Below, in pieces: positions 29,541-39,125 of a DNA stretch of 64,000 nt (positions are counted from its first letter, which is position 1; every line of letters starts with the position of its first letter). Both the position numbers and the translations under genes were made by a program. The stretch is from Salipiger bermudensis (GTDB taxonomy: Bacteria > Pseudomonadota > Alphaproteobacteria > Rhodobacterales > Rhodobacteraceae). Where the stretch lies: NCBI RefSeq assembly GCF_019801965.1, contig NZ_JAHVIA010000003.1, positions 62,001-126,000 of the forward strand, written 5' to 3'. The notes beneath the pieces are model-generated. The model did no database searches, was not told the origin of the DNA, and worked only from the letters and a program-made list of their open reading frames with translations.

Positions 29541-29942
29541 ATGTCGAAGATCATCCTCGTCTCCGCCGTCGCGCTCATCGATCCCGACGGTCGCATCCTC
29601 CTGGCGCAGCGCCCGGAGGGCAAATCCATGGCCGGTCTCTGGGAGTTTCCCGGCGGCAAGGTCGAGCCGGGCGAGAGCCCCGAGGTCGCGCTGATCCGCG
29701 AACTGCAGGAAGAGCTGGGCATCGACACCTGGGAGAGCTGCCTCGCGCCGCTGACCTTCGCCTCCCACGCCTACGAGGGCTTCCACCTGCTGATGCCGCT
29801 CTTCGCCTGCCGCAAGTGGCAGGGTACGCCACAGTCGAAGGAAGGCCAGGCGCTGAAATGGGTGCACGCGCGAGAGCTGCGCGATTACCCGATGCCACCG
29901 GCCGACATTCCGCTGATCCCAATCCTGCGCGACTGGCTCTGA
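29541..29942 (+). CDS. mutT: NUDIX (deoxy)nucleoside triphosphate pyrophosphohydrolase, MutT-like
   Basis: 133 aa. The Nudix box GX5EX7REUXEEXGU is intact, running from GGKVEPGESPEV through LIRELQEELGID. Probably hydrolyses oxidised nucleotides such as 8-oxo-dGTP (family knowledge). The C-terminus ends PPADIPLIPILRDWL, as in the MutT/CTP-pyrophosphohydrolase group. Last gene of the ppiC-argJ-mutT run, separated from argJ by a REP-like element. Confidence 0.92.
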   Translation: MSKIILVSAVALIDPDGRILLAQRPEGKSMAGLWEFPGGKVEPGESPEVALIRELQEELGIDTWESCLAPLTFASHAYEGFHLLMPLFACRKWQGTPQSKEGQALKWVHARELRDYPMPPADIPLIPILRDWL

Positions 29943-30024
29943 GCGGCAGTTTGTCCAGAAATTTCTGCATTGCAGCGCGGAAAAACTCCCGAAAATGGCC
30001 CAGATGCTAGGTAATTAGGCGTAG

Positions 30025-30053
30025 TTGACAAAATTTGTTCTGGTTCCGTTAAC
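30025..30053 (+). promoter_or_regulatory. Possible promoter of the 42-aa gene
   Basis: Consensus -35 TTGACA (30025-30030), a 17-base spacer, then GTTAAC (30048-30053), in an AT-rich stretch upstream of the small gene. The -35 is perfect, the -10 poor. Confidence 0.4.
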
Positions 30054-30103
30054 GATTCGCCGGTATTCATATTTCTGTAATATCCGTATCGGGGAACACT
30101 GAA

Positions 30104-30232
30104 ATGCTGCGTACCATCATTCTTGGCAGCTGCGTCTCGGTTCAGGGCATTCTCGAGAAGAGTCTCCCTGACGGTCGCATTGCCGTTCGTGTCGGAAATC
30201 AGGTCTTTACCGGGAACCCGGTGGCAGCCTGA
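30104..30232 (+). CDS. Small 42-aa conserved-looking protein
   Basis: ATG at 30104 to TGA at 30230-30232, read directly from the sequence: MLRTIILGSCVSVQG, then ILEKSLPDGRIAVRVGNQ and VFTGNPVAA. I recall nearly identical small proteins in many Rhodobacterales genomes, annotated as hypothetical. It has its own possible promoter upstream and a perfect terminator downstream (30261), so it is an independent transcription unit. The pattern hints at a small beta-barrel-like strand set (GRIAVRVGNQVFTG). The function is unknown. Confidence 0.75.
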   Translation: MLRTIILGSCVSVQGILEKSLPDGRIAVRVGNQVFTGNPVAA

Positions 30233-30260
30233 ACCGAACGACAAGTTCTGAGTTCTGCTG

Positions 30261-30290
30261 AAAAGCCCGGAGGGAAACCTCCGGGCTTTT
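30261..30290 (+). terminator. Intrinsic terminator after the 42-aa gene
   Basis: Perfect 13-bp stem AAAAGCCCGGAGG / CCTCCGGGCTTTT (30261-30273, 30278-30290) with a GAAA tetraloop, ending in TTTT-CCATTTT. Textbook intrinsic terminator 28 bases after the stop. Confidence 0.9.
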
Positions 30291-30356
30291 CCATTTTCTG
30301 GCGGCCCCACGGCCTCTCTTCAACGCATGCGGGAACCACAGTTTCACGAAAACGAA

Positions 30357-30384
30357 AACACCCGGAGGTTTCCCTCCGGGTGTT
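30357..30384 (-). terminator. Intrinsic terminator after infB
   Basis: Stem AACACCCGGAGG / CCTCCGGGTGTT (30357-30368, 30373-30384). On the minus strand the loop is GAAA and TTTTCGTTTTCG follows. It ends the rimP-nusA-ylxR-infB operon and faces the near-identical terminator at 30261. Confidence 0.88.
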
Positions 30385-30420
30385 CCCGTGTCTGCGATGC
30401 GCCCGATGGCGGGCTGGCGA

Positions 30421-32943
30421 TCAGAGCGAGCGCTCGATCTCCTCGCGCTCGAAGATCTCGATGACATCCTGCGGGCGGACATCGTCGTAGTTCTCGAACG
30501 CCATGCCGCATTCCTGGCCCGACTGGACCTCTGCCACTTCGTCCTTGAAGCGCTTCAGCGTCTTCAGCGTACCCTCGTGGATCACCACGTTGTCGCGCAG
30601 CAGGCGGACGCCTGCGGAGCGGCGGGCAACCCCCTCGGTGACGAGACAGCCGGCGACCTTGCCGACATTGGAGACCTTGAAGACCTCCTTGATCTCGGCA
30701 TAGCCGATGAAGTTCTCGCGGATCTCGTTCGACAGCAGGCCGGAGGCCGCCGCCTTCACGTCGTCCACGAGGTCGTAGATCACCGAGTAGTAGCGGATCT
30801 CCACGCCCTTCTGGTTGGCGCTGTTGCGGGCCGGTGCGTTGGCACGGACGTTGAAGCCGATGACCGGACAGCCCGAAGCTTCGGCGAGGCCGATATCGGT
30901 CTCGGTGATGGCGCCCACACCGTAGTGGATCACCCGCACGCGGACCTCGTCGTTGCCGACCTTCTCGAGCGCCTGCACGATGGCCTCGGCCGAGCCCTGC
31001 ACGTCGGCCTTCACGACCACCGGCAGCTCGGAGACGTTCTCGTCGTCCTTGGCCTTCTTCATCAGCTGCTCGAGCGTCGTCGCGGCGCCTGCGGCGGCGC
31101 GCTTCTCTTTCGCGGCGTGCTCGCGGTATTCGGCGATCTCGCGGGCCTGCGCCTCGGTAGAGGTGACGTTGAGAACGTCGCCGGCCTCGGGCGTGCCGTT
31201 GAGGCCGAGCACCTCGACCGGAACCGAAGGACCGGCTTCCTGGACGCGCTCACCCTTGTCGTTGATCAGCGCACGGACCTTGCCGTACTGCTCGCCCACG
31301 ACGAAGATGTCGCCCTGCTTCAGGGTGCCGTTCTGCACCAGAACCGTGGCGACCGGGCCGCGGCCCACGTCGAGCTGGGCTTCGATCACGGCGCCTTCGG
31401 CGGCGCGGTTCGGGTTGGCCTTCAGTTCGAGAACCTCGGCCTGCAGCGCGATGGCTTCGAGCAGCTCGTCAAGACCCTGCCCGGTATGGGCCGAGACCTC
31501 GACATCCTGCACTTCACCGGACATCTGCTCCACGATCACCTCGTGCTGCAGCAGGTCGGTGCGGACCTTGGTCGGGTTCGCCTCGGGCTTGTCGACCTTG
31601 TTGATCGCGACGATCATCGGAACGCCGGCTGCCTTGGCGTGGCTGATGGCCTCGACGGTCTGCGGCATCACCGCATCGTCGGCCGCAACCACCAGCACCA
31701 CGATATCGGTCACCTGGGCGCCACGCGAGCGCATCGAGGTGAACGCCGCGTGGCCGGGCGTGTCGAGGAAGGTCAGGACGTCGCCACCCTTGGTCGTCAC
31801 CTGGTAGGCGCCGATGTGCTGAGTGATGCCGCCGGCCTCGCCAGAGGTGACGTTGGCTTCGCGGATCTTGTCGAGCAGCGAGGTCTTGCCGTGGTCGACG
31901 TGGCCCATGATCGTGATGACCGGCGGACGCGGCAGGAGATCTTCCGGCTTGTCGTCGACGGTCTTGATGACGTCCTCGACGTCGGCATCCGACACGCGGG
32001 TCACGCGGTGGCCGAATTCCTCGATGATCAGTTCCGCGGTGTCGGCATCGATCGACTGGTTCTGGGTCGCCATGATGCCGTTCTGCATCAGCGCCTTGAC
32101 CACGTCTGCGACGCGCTCTGCCATGCGGTTGGCCAGCTCGGCAACGGTGATCGCCTCGGGCAGCTGAACGTCACGGACGACCTTCTCGCGCTGCTGCGCA
32201 CCGCCCATCGCCTTCTGACGCGCACGCTCCTGCTTGCGCTTCATCGCGGCCATGGATTTCTGCCGGCCACCTTCGCCGCCGAGCGCCTGGTTCAGGGTCA
32301 GCTTGCCGGAGCGACGGTTGCCGTCGCCCCCGCGGCCACGACCGCCACGGCCACGCTCTTCGCGCTCGCGGTCGGCCTTGCGCTGCTGCGGCTGGCCCGC
32401 CGGGCCGCCTGCCGGAGCGCCGGCTGCGGGCTTGGCGCCGCCACGGGCTGCGCCGGCTGCCGGATCGGCCGCCGGGGCCGCGGCTGCGGCCTCTGCCTTC
32501 TTGGCAGCTTCCGCGGCTTCGCGGGCCTTGCGCGCCTCTTCCTCGGCTTTCGCCTTGGCGCGCTCTTCGGCCTCGCGCTGCTCGCGCTCTTTCTGTTCCT
32601 TCTCGGCGCGCATCCGCTCGCGCTCTTCGGCGCGGGCCTTTTCCTGCGCCTCGCGCTCCGCCTGCTCCTCGACCTCACGGGCCTTGGCGGCCTGCAGTGC
32701 CTTCAGGCGGCGTTCCATCTCCGCGTCGGAGATCCCGGCCGGGCGCTTGCCACCCGAGCCACCCGGCACACCGCCGGAGCCCTTGGCGCCACCGGCGCCG
32801 GGCTTGGGCACGACCACGCGCTTGCGCTTGGTCTCCACCACGACGTTCTTGGTCCGCCCGTGGCTGAAGCTCTGCTTCACGGATCCCGAACGGGGACCCC
32901 CGCCACGAACACCCAAAGTCTTCTTGCCGTCGTTATCGCTCAT
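30421..32943 (-). CDS. infB: Translation initiation factor IF-2
   Basis: 840 aa. A long basic/acidic, Ala/Glu/Arg-rich N-terminal region (about 1-320; [20 protein letters not shown] start) is followed by the GTPase core: G1 [10 protein letters not shown]3 DTPGHAAF, G4 NKVDKPEA, then domains II-IV with the fMet-tRNA-binding C-terminus. The charged N-terminal helical part is typical of alphaproteobacterial IF-2. Last gene of the rimP-nusA-ylxR-infB operon, 7 bases after ylxR. Confidence 0.98.
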   Translation of the reverse strand: MSDNDGKKTLGVRGGGPRSGSVKQSFSHGRTKNVVVETKRKRVVVPKPGAGGAKGSGGVPGGSGGKRPAGISDAEMERRLKALQAAKAREVEEQAEREAQEKARAEERERMRAEKEQKEREQREAEERAKAKAEEEARKAREAAEAAKKAEAAAAAPAADPAAGAARGGAKPAAGAPAGGPAGQPQQRKADREREERGRGGRGRGGDGNRRSGKLTLNQALGGEGGRQKSMAAMKRKQERARQKAMGGAQQREKVVRDVQLPEAITVAELANRMAERVADVVKALMQNGIMATQNQSIDADTAELIIEEFGHRVTRVSDADVEDVIKTVDDKPEDLLPRPPVITIMGHVDHGKTSLLDKIREANVTSGEAGGITQHIGAYQVTTKGGDVLTFLDTPGHAAFTSMRSRGAQVTDIVVLVVAADDAVMPQTVEAISHAKAAGVPMIVAINKVDKPEANPTKVRTDLLQHEVIVEQMSGEVQDVEVSAHTGQGLDELLEAIALQAEVLELKANPNRAAEGAVIEAQLDVGRGPVATVLVQNGTLKQGDIFVVGEQYGKVRALINDKGERVQEAGPSVPVEVLGLNGTPEAGDVLNVTSTEAQAREIAEYREHAAKEKRAAAGAATTLEQLMKKAKDDENVSELPVVVKADVQGSAEAIVQALEKVGNDEVRVRVIHYGVGAITETDIGLAEASGCPVIGFNVRANAPARNSANQKGVEIRYYSVIYDLVDDVKAAASGLLSNEIRENFIGYAEIKEVFKVSNVGKVAGCLVTEGVARRSAGVRLLRDNVVIHEGTLKTLKRFKDEVAEVQSGQECGMAFENYDDVRPQDVIEIFEREEIERSL

Positions 32944-32950
32944 TCAGCTC

Positions 32951-33604
32951 TTATCCTTTCCGGCGGCCCCTGCCGCCCCCGGCAGCCCCTGCTGCCGTCG
33001 CCGCGTCGGCCCTTCCGACGCGCAGCCCCTTCAGTCGTTGGGCTTCCTCTACAACACGTTTCGTGAGTCCACCAGCGCCAAGCGCCGCGTGTATCACCTT
33101 TTCCCGACCAAAGGCCAGCCCCAGCTCGTCCGCCGTGAGCCAGCCGATATAGGATCCCCATTGCGGGGTGGACAGCTTGGACTTGCCGCGGGTCGACCCG
33201 TCTTCGGCCTGAAGAAGCACATCGGCCTCTTCCTTGCCCAGCCAATCCTTGACCTTCTCGTAGCCAGAAACCGCGCCCCCCGACTTGCGGGCGAGGCTCA
33301 GCAGTTCGACCACCCGGCGGGCGAGCATCTGCTCGACCAGATTGGGCAGATCGTCGGGCACCGTGACCGGTGCCCGCGCGGCACGGGCAAAAAGCCCTTT
33401 GCTTGCAGCCTTCTCGAGCGCTGCCTTGTCCGACGACACCCAGATGCCGCGCCCGGGCAGCTTGCCTGCGAGATCGGGCACGACCTGATTGTCCGGCCCG
33501 ATCACGAAACGGATCAGACCGTTGGCGGGCTGCGTCTCGCCAGTGGCGATGCAGCGCCGCTCCGGACCATCGGCCCGGTCCTTGTCCCGGCCGCCCCGGC
33601 TCAT
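32951..33604 (-). CDS. RNA-binding protein, YlxR (DUF448) + L7Ae-like domains
   Basis: 217 aa from the ATG at 33604 (MSRGGRDKDRADGPERRCIA); upstream in-frame sequence lies inside nusA. Residues 15-90 are a YlxR domain (RRCIATGETQPANGLIRFV, GRGIWVSSDKAALEKA); residues about 105-190 resemble a ribosomal L7Ae/L30e fold (LLSLARKSGGAVSGYEKVKD). The C-terminus is Gly/Arg-rich. Sits 4 bases after nusA, in its conserved position. YlxR proteins bind RNA or nucleoid; the exact role here is not known. Confidence 0.9.
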   Translation of the reverse strand: MSRGGRDKDRADGPERRCIATGETQPANGLIRFVIGPDNQVVPDLAGKLPGRGIWVSSDKAALEKAASKGLFARAARAPVTVPDDLPNLVEQMLARRVVELLSLARKSGGAVSGYEKVKDWLGKEEADVLLQAEDGSTRGKSKLSTPQWGSYIGWLTADELGLAFGREKVIHAALGAGGLTKRVVEEAQRLKGLRVGRADAATAAGAAGGGRGRRKG

Positions 33605-33608
33605 CGGA

Positions 33609-35237
33609 TCAGACCTCTTCCTCGGTCTCGGACTCGTCACCTTCGCCCTCGACCTCTTCTTCGGCCTCGGCCACGAGCTCGTCGGGATCGACCCAGCCAA
33701 GCAGCACGCGCGCGGTCATGATGAGGTTCTGCGCTTCGGCGAGATCGACATCGAACTTCTCGAGCAGACCGTCATCCTTGACGCGCTCGCCGTCGACCGT
33801 GGTCCAGCCACCGGCCAGCTCCCAGTCTGCACAGGTGGCGAAATCTTCCAGCGTCTTCACGCCGTCTTCTGCCAGTGCCTCTACCATCTGGGGTGTCAGG
33901 CCGTCGAATTCAATAAGGCTGTCCTCGGCGCCGAGCTCGCGGGCGCGCTCGAGCGCCTTGCGGGCCTGCTCCTCGAGGAATTCGCGGGCGCGGGTCTGCA
34001 GCTCCTGCGCGGTGTCCTCGTCGACGCCGTCGATCACCAGCAGCTCGTCGAGCTCGACATAGGCGACCTCCTCGAGATTGGTGAAGCCCTCGGCAACCAG
34101 CAGCTGGGCAAAGAACTCGTCGAGATCGAGCGTGTCCATGAACAGCTTGGTGCGCTCTTCGAATTCCTTCTGACGGCGCGCCGACTCTTCTTCCTCGGTC
34201 ATGATGTCGATGTCGAGGCCGGTGAGCTGCGACGCCAGGCGCACGTTCTGACCGCGGCGGCCGATGGCCAGCGAGAGCTGCTCGTCGGGCACCACGACCT
34301 CGATGCGCTCGGCATCCTCGTCGAGCACCACCTTGGAGACCTCGGCCGGCTGCAGCGCGTTGACCAGGAAGGTCGGCATGTCCTCGTTCCACGGGATGAT
34401 GTCGATCTTCTCGCCCTGGAGCTCGTTGACCACGGCCTGCACGCGGCTGCCGCGCATACCAACGCAGGCGCCGACCGGATCGATCGAGCCGTCATAGGAG
34501 ATCACGCCGATCTTGGCGCGCGAGCCCGGGTCACGGGCCACGGCCTTGATCTCGATGATGCCGTCGTAGATTTCCGGCACTTCCATTTTGAACAGCTCGG
34601 CCATGAATTCCGGCGCGGTGCGCGAAAGGAAGATCTGCGGGCCGCGGGCCTCGCGGCGCACGTCCTTGATGTAGCAGCGGATGCGGTCGCCCGGGCGATA
34701 CGCCTCGCGGCCGATCTTCTCGTTGCGGCGCAGGATGCCTTCGCCACGGCCGATATCGACGATGACGTTGCCGTATTCCTCGCGCTTGACGGTGCCGTTG
34801 ATGATGGTGCCGTTGCGGTCCTTGAACTCGTCGTACTGGCGATCGCGCTCGGCCTCGCGGACCTTCTGCAGGATCACCTGCTTGGCCGACTGCGCCGCGA
34901 TCCGACCCATGTCGACCGGCGGCACTTCCTCGACATACTGGTCGCCCACCTTGGGATCGGCCATGTATTGCTTGGCCTGCTTCACGGTCAGCTCGGCCTG
35001 GTAGTTTTCGAGCTCTTCGTCCTCGACGACGGTACGCACGCGGGTGAAGGTGGCGCGACCGGTCTTGCGGTCGATCTTCACGCGGATGTCCATCTCGGAG
35101 CCGTAGCGCGACTTGGCGGCGCGCGCGAGGCTCTCTTCCATCGCCTCGATCACGAGCGCGGGGTCGATCATCTTCTCGCGGGCGACGGCCTCGGCCGTTT
35201 GCAGAAGCTCAAGCTGGTTGGCAGAGGTGATTGCCAT
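33609..35237 (-). CDS. nusA: Transcription termination/antitermination factor NusA
   Basis: 542 aa, binds RNA polymerase and modulates pausing and termination. The start [20 protein letters not shown] at 35237 follows a strong AGGAGG. N-terminal RNAP-binding domain, S1 domain (about 135-200), two KH domains ([18 protein letters not shown] and [15 protein letters not shown]), and C-terminal acidic helix-hairpin-helix repeats as in proteobacterial NusA. The acidic tail ends SETEEEV. Second gene of the rimP operon; because it affects termination, it is a natural feedback partner for the leader terminator at 35855. Confidence 0.97.
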   Translation of the reverse strand: MAITSANQLELLQTAEAVAREKMIDPALVIEAMEESLARAAKSRYGSEMDIRVKIDRKTGRATFTRVRTVVEDEELENYQAELTVKQAKQYMADPKVGDQYVEEVPPVDMGRIAAQSAKQVILQKVREAERDRQYDEFKDRNGTIINGTVKREEYGNVIVDIGRGEGILRRNEKIGREAYRPGDRIRCYIKDVRREARGPQIFLSRTAPEFMAELFKMEVPEIYDGIIEIKAVARDPGSRAKIGVISYDGSIDPVGACVGMRGSRVQAVVNELQGEKIDIIPWNEDMPTFLVNALQPAEVSKVVLDEDAERIEVVVPDEQLSLAIGRRGQNVRLASQLTGLDIDIMTEEEESARRQKEFEERTKLFMDTLDLDEFFAQLLVAEGFTNLEEVAYVELDELLVIDGVDEDTAQELQTRAREFLEEQARKALERARELGAEDSLIEFDGLTPQMVEALAEDGVKTLEDFATCADWELAGGWTTVDGERVKDDGLLEKFDVDLAEAQNLIMTARVLLGWVDPDELVAEAEEEVEGEGDESETEEEV

Positions 35238-35244
35238 TTTCTTC

Positions 35245-35832
35245 TTACTCCTCCTGAGCGGCCGCGTCGTCGGCCTGGATTTCGTCGAATTGGGTTTCGT
35301 CCACTTCCTGGGCCTTACGGGCACGCAGCATGTCGCGGATCAGGTCATCGGTGAGGATCAGCTTGGCGTCGCTGAGCCAGTCGAATTGCAGGCCGATGGT
35401 CTGCTCTTCGCCGCCCTCGCCCTCGATGTTGAACAGCACTTCGCCGCCCTCGGTCCCGGCGAGAACGCCGCGCCAGCGCTTGCGGCCGTCGATCATCTCG
35501 TGGGTTTCGATCTTGGCCTCGTAGCCCTCGTAGGTGTCGAAGTCCTTGAGCCGGGTCAGCGGCCGGTCGATGCCGGGGCTCGAGACCTCGAGCGTGTAGG
35601 CGTCGATGATCGGGTCCTCGACATCGAGCACCGCCGAGACGGCGGTCGAGATATCGGCGCAGTCATCGACCTCGATGCCGCCCTCGGGGCGTTCGGCCAT
35701 GATCTGCAGGGTTGCGGTCTTACCGCTCATCAGGCGCAGGCGCACGAGCTCGAACCCCAGGTCTTCGATGACCGGGGTGACGATCTCGGCGAGGCGCCGA
35801 TCGATGGCGGATTTGGCGATCAGGTCGGTCAT
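35245..35832 (-). CDS. rimP: Ribosome maturation factor RimP
   Basis: 195 aa, needed for 30S subunit maturation. Starts [18 protein letters not shown] at 35832; the open frame extends upstream through the leader, but that part includes the terminator hairpin. RimP N-terminal domain ([60 protein letters not shown]) and C-terminal SH3-like domain. Longer than E. coli RimP by about 40 residues at an acidic C-terminal tail. First gene of the operon, 7 bases before nusA. Confidence 0.95.
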   Translation of the reverse strand: MTDLIAKSAIDRRLAEIVTPVIEDLGFELVRLRLMSGKTATLQIMAERPEGGIEVDDCADISTAVSAVLDVEDPIIDAYTLEVSSPGIDRPLTRLKDFDTYEGYEAKIETHEMIDGRKRWRGVLAGTEGGEVLFNIEGEGGEEQTIGLQFDWLSDAKLILTDDLIRDMLRARKAQEVDETQFDEIQADDAAAQEE

Positions 35833-35854
35833 GTGTCCGGGTCCGATTGAGCAC

Positions 35855-35877
35855 AAAAAAACGGGCGCGCGGCCCGT
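35855..35877 (-). terminator. Leader terminator (attenuator candidate) upstream of rimP
   Basis: On the minus strand ACGGGC-CGCGC-GCCCGT is followed directly by a run of seven T's (35861-35855). It lies downstream of the promoter at 35932-35960 and 23 bases before the rimP ATG, with no complete gene between promoter and terminator. A terminator inside an operon leader is the usual mark of attenuation. Confidence 0.75.
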
Positions 35878-35931
35878 CGATCTTTCCCGGTGGAACCTCG
35901 GGAGAGCCCCGACGCGCCGCTGTTGATAGGC

Positions 35932-35960
35932 CATATACGCGCCGGGATTCGATTCCGCAA
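35932..35960 (-). promoter_or_regulatory. Promoter of the rimP-nusA-infB operon
   Basis: On the minus strand TTGCGG (35960-35955), exactly 17 bases, then TATATG (35937-35932). Transcription would start near 35925, leaving a leader of about 90 bases before rimP that includes the terminator at 35855-35877. Confidence 0.55.
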
Positions 35961-36028
35961 GGGGGCGCGGCGTTCGGTGGGCGAAGAGAGCGGCGAGAGC
36001 AGCCGCGCCTTCGCCCCCCGGGCCGCGC

Positions 36029-36424
36029 TCAGGCGAAGCGCCCCTCGCGTGCCAGCACCTCGATCTGGTAGCCGTCGGGATCGGCCACGAAGAAGAACTT
36101 CGCCACCACATCGCCCGCCGGGGCGAACTCCACCAGCTTGCGCGGGTTCAGCCCCGCTTCGGTGAAGCGCGCATGCTCGGCCTCGAGATCCTCGACCGAG
36201 ACCGCGAGATGGCCGTAGCCGTCGCCGAGATCGTAGGGCTCGGTACGATCCTTGTTGACCGTCAGCTCGAGCTCGAAGCCGGTCTCGGCATTCGAGAGAT
36301 AGACCAGCGTGAACTCGGGGAAATCGAGCCGGTCGGCAACGGTGAGCCCGAAGGCCGTCTCGTAGAAGGCCAGCGAGCGGGCTTCGTCGAGCACCCGGAT
36401 CATGCTGTGGATTGCCTTGGCCAT
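36029..36424 (-). CDS. gloA: Lactoylglutathione lyase (glyoxalase I)
   Basis: 131 aa. Converts the hemithioacetal of methylglyoxal and glutathione to S-lactoylglutathione. The four metal ligands of the VOC fold are visible: His in AIHSMIRV, Glu in FELELTVN, His in GYGHLAVSV and Glu in GYQIEVLA. The ATG at 36424 is preceded by AGGA at good spacing; an ATG three codons upstream has its Shine-Dalgarno too close. Divergent from dapD. Confidence 0.93.
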   Translation of the reverse strand: MAKAIHSMIRVLDEARSLAFYETAFGLTVADRLDFPEFTLVYLSNAETGFELELTVNKDRTEPYDLGDGYGHLAVSVEDLEAEHARFTEAGLNPRKLVEFAPAGDVVAKFFFVADPDGYQIEVLAREGRFA

Positions 36425-36524
36425 GCGTCTCATCCTTTCCTGCGAAGGGCGACCTCGGGATGCGTTGCCGTGGGGCGGGCCGCCCGTTATAGGGCTGGAA
36501 ACCGGATCGCACGAGGAGACACAG

Positions 36525-37352
36525 ATGTCCAACGCACAGCTCGAAGCCGCCATCGAAGCCGCCTGGGAGGCGCGCGACGGCATCACCCCGTCGACCGGGG
36601 GCGAAACCCGCGAGGCCATCGAGGCCACGCTGCACGCGCTTGACAGCGGATCGCTGCGCGTCGCCGAGAAGCAGGACGACGGTAACTGGCACGTCAACCA
36701 GTGGGCCAAGAAGGCGGTGCTGCTCGGCTTCCGCATCAAGGACATGGAGATGCAGGACGGCGGCCCGCAGGGCAGCGGCTGGTGGGACAAGGTCGACAGC
36801 AAATTCAAGGGCTGGGGCGACAGCGAGTGGAAGGCCGCGGGCTTCCGCGCGGTGCCGAACTGCGTGGTCCGCAAGTCGGCCTACATCGCGCCGGGCGTTG
36901 TCCTGATGCCGTCCTTCGTCAACCTCGGCGCCTATGTCGACAGCGGCACCATGGTCGACACCTGGGCCACCGTCGGCTCCTGCGCGCAGATCGGCAAGGG
37001 CGTGCACCTGTCGGGCGGCGTCGGAATCGGCGGCGTGCTCGAGCCCATGCAGGCCGGGCCCACCATCATCGAGGACAACTGCTTCATCGGCGCGCGCTCC
37101 GAGGTCGTCGAGGGCGTCATCGTCCGCGAGGGCTCGGTGCTCGGCATGGGCGTGTTCCTCGGCCAGTCGACCAAGATCGTCGACCGCGAGACCGGCGAGG
37201 TCTTCTACGGCGAAGTGCCCCCCTACTCGGTGGTCGTCGCAGGCTCGATGCCGTCGAAGAACGGCATCAACCTCTACTGCGCGGTGATCGTGAAGCGCGT
37301 CGACGAGAAGACCCGCTCCAAGACCGGCATCAACGAACTGCTGCGCGACTGA
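36525..37352 (+). CDS. dapD: Tetrahydrodipicolinate N-succinyltransferase DapD
   Basis: 275 aa, lysine/diaminopimelate pathway (succinylase branch). Left-handed beta-helix hexapeptide repeats are visible ([40 protein letters not shown]), with the DapD segment [17 protein letters not shown]. The start at 36525 follows GAGGAG. Works with DapE (40936) downstream. Its stop overlaps the next gene's start by one base (TGATG). Confidence 0.97.
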   Translation: MSNAQLEAAIEAAWEARDGITPSTGGETREAIEATLHALDSGSLRVAEKQDDGNWHVNQWAKKAVLLGFRIKDMEMQDGGPQGSGWWDKVDSKFKGWGDSEWKAAGFRAVPNCVVRKSAYIAPGVVLMPSFVNLGAYVDSGTMVDTWATVGSCAQIGKGVHLSGGVGIGGVLEPMQAGPTIIEDNCFIGARSEVVEGVIVREGSVLGMGVFLGQSTKIVDRETGEVFYGEVPPYSVVVAGSMPSKNGINLYCAVIVKRVDEKTRSKTGINELLRD

Positions 37353-37702
37353 TGCGCTGGGGCGCGACCCTCGCGCTCGTGGTGGCGGCCCTCCCGGCCG
37401 CCGCCGTCGCCCTTGAGGGGCTCTACCGTCCGGCCTACGACTGGGCCGACGGATGGGATTGCCGCAGCATCGGCCGCGAAGGCGGCGCGGTGGTGCTGAC
37501 CCCGAACGCCTTCATCGGCGTGGGCAGCCGCTGCTCTCTGGCCGACCCAACCGAGGTGCGCGGCATGCAGGCCAGGCTCTACGACGCCACCTGCCGCGAG
37601 GGCACGCGCGTCCGCACCGACCGGATCATGGTGCTGCGCACCGATGGCGGCATCGCCATCATCCGCGGCGGCGCCATCAGCCTTTTCGCCGCCTGCCCCT
37701 GA
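37352..37702 (+). CDS. Small secreted protein of unknown function
   Basis: 116 aa, not recognised. A signal peptide ([20 protein letters not shown]) precedes a mature domain of about 96 residues with four cysteines (C46, C65, C81, C115), which could form two disulfides in the periplasm. Its start overlaps the dapD stop (TGATG), so translation is coupled. The coupling and intact signal peptide support a real gene; the reason for its link to dapD is not clear. Confidence 0.7.
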   Translation: MRWGATLALVVAALPAAAVALEGLYRPAYDWADGWDCRSIGREGGAVVLTPNAFIGVGSRCSLADPTEVRGMQARLYDATCREGTRVRTDRIMVLRTDGGIAIIRGGAISLFAACP

Positions 37703-37769
37703 CCGGACGGAACCAACCGGCAAGATCCTTGTTTCCCTTTCGTTAACAGGAATTGAAGGGAACATTGCC

Positions 37770-38015
37770 ATGGGTCTTGGATTGATTGCATCCATCATTG
37801 TCGGCGGCCTCGCCGGCTGGATTGCCAGCATGATCATGAAGGCCGATACCGGTATCCTCTTGAACATCATTCTCGGCATCGTCGGCGCGGTGGTGCTCAA
37901 CTTCGTGCTCTCGCTGCTGGGCATCTACGCCGCCAACACCTGGGTGCCTCAGCTCATCGTCGGCATCATCGGCGCCAGCGCGCTGATCTGGATCGTTCGA
38001 AAAGTCCGAAGCTGA
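37770..38015 (+). CDS. GlsB/YeaQ/YmgE family stress-response membrane protein
   Basis: 81 aa, three membrane helices with the Gly-rich family pattern (ASIIVGGLAGWIASMIMK, GILLNIILGIVGAVVLNFVL, QLIVGIIGASALIWIVRK). Small inner-membrane proteins of the transglycosylase-associated family; role in stress is by family only. The start at 37770 has a GAAGGG ribosome site. The next gene begins four bases after its stop. Confidence 0.85.
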   Translation: MGLGLIASIIVGGLAGWIASMIMKADTGILLNIILGIVGAVVLNFVLSLLGIYAANTWVPQLIVGIIGASALIWIVRKVRS

Positions 38016-38019
38016 CCCT

Positions 38020-39051
38020 TTGATACAGGGTCTTTCGCTTCCGCTCCTGCTCGGGATCTTCGCCCTGGCAGGGGCCATTGTCGTGGCCGCCTCGATCCGC
38101 GCCACCAGCCTTGCCGACCTGCTCGCCGACCGGACGAAGCTCGGAGAGGCGATGGCGGGCGGCATCCTGCTCGGCGGCGCGACGTCGCTCTCCGGCGTCG
38201 TGGTCTCGGTCTCCGCGGCCTATGGCGGCGATGCCAGTTTCGCGGTGTCCAATGCCGTCGGCGGGATCGCTGCCCAGACGCTGTTTCTCGGGTTGGCCGA
38301 CCTTTTCTACAAGCGCGTCAACCTGGAACACGCCGCCGCCGAGCCGGCGAACCTGTTTCAGGCGGTGATGCTGCTCATCCTGCTGTCGATGCCGATTGCC
38401 GCCATGGCCGGGCCCGACATCGCCTATTTCGGCGTGTCGCCCGTCTCGCTCGTGATGTTTCTCGGCTATCTCTGGGGCGTGCGCCTGTCCTCGATCGTCG
38501 GCGAGCGTCCGATGTGGCGCCCTGTCGAGACCTCCGATACCCGCCGCGACGAGCCCGACGACGAAAACGATCCCGACGCCCCGGTGCTGCGCCCGGCCCT
38601 GCTCTTCGTCGGACTGGTCGTCATCATGGGTCTGTCGGGCTGGGTCATCAGCCAGGTCGCCGGGGTGCTCATCACCCGCTACGAGCTCTCCTCGAGCCTG
38701 GTCGGCGCGCTGATCACCGCGATCATCACCTCGCTGCCCGAGCTGGTCACCACCCTCGTCGCCGTGCGCCGCGGAGCGCTGCAGCTCGCCGTGGGCGGGA
38801 TCATCGGCGGCAACACGTTCGACACGCTGTTCCTGGTGTTCTCCGATGTCGCCTATCGCGACGGCTCGATCTTCCAGGCGGTGGGCGAGACCGATCTCTA
38901 CTGGTTGGCCACCGGCATGCTGATGACCGCCATCCTTCTTGGAGGGCTGATCCTGCGCCAGCGCGAAGGCCCGGCGCGGATCGGCATCGAGTCGGTGCTG
39001 CTGATCGTGATCTACTGCTGTGCCGTGGCGGTCGAACTCTTCGCGCCCTGA
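38020..39051 (+). CDS. Sodium/calcium exchanger (CaCA) family-like membrane protein
   Basis: 343 aa, about ten hydrophobic segments in two halves split by an acidic loop (DTRRDEPDDENDPDAP, about residue 168-184). The second half has the CaCA-type alpha-repeat TAIITSLPELVTTLVAVRRG ... IGGNTFDTLFL; the first half carries its counterpart (GGATSLSGVVVSVSAA, SNAVGGIAAQTLFLG). The start is probably TTG at 38020, four bases after the previous stop, as no ATG occurs before residue 45; the ribosome site is weak. The ion specificity is unknown. Confidence 0.8.
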   Translation: MIQGLSLPLLLGIFALAGAIVVAASIRATSLADLLADRTKLGEAMAGGILLGGATSLSGVVVSVSAAYGGDASFAVSNAVGGIAAQTLFLGLADLFYKRVNLEHAAAEPANLFQAVMLLILLSMPIAAMAGPDIAYFGVSPVSLVMFLGYLWGVRLSSIVGERPMWRPVETSDTRRDEPDDENDPDAPVLRPALLFVGLVVIMGLSGWVISQVAGVLITRYELSSSLVGALITAIITSLPELVTTLVAVRRGALQLAVGGIIGGNTFDTLFLVFSDVAYRDGSIFQAVGETDLYWLATGMLMTAILLGGLILRQREGPARIGIESVLLIVIYCCAVAVELFAP

Positions 39052-39125
39052 GCTTCGAGGGCGCGCGGGGCTTGACTCGCCGCCATGCCTGCCGCATCCC
39101 GCCCGAAACGCGGGAGACGGCAGGC

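Noticed and set aside
35878-36028. tRNA upstream of rimP, as in the E. coli metY-rimP-nusA operon
   Set aside because: No acceptor stem, anticodon arm or TTCRA T-loop is present; the region holds the promoter and leader instead.
35241-36111. N-terminal extension of RimP through the leader (frame open to 36111)
   Set aside because: The extension would be encoded by the promoter and terminator hairpin; family length and the MTDLIAKSA start favour 35832.
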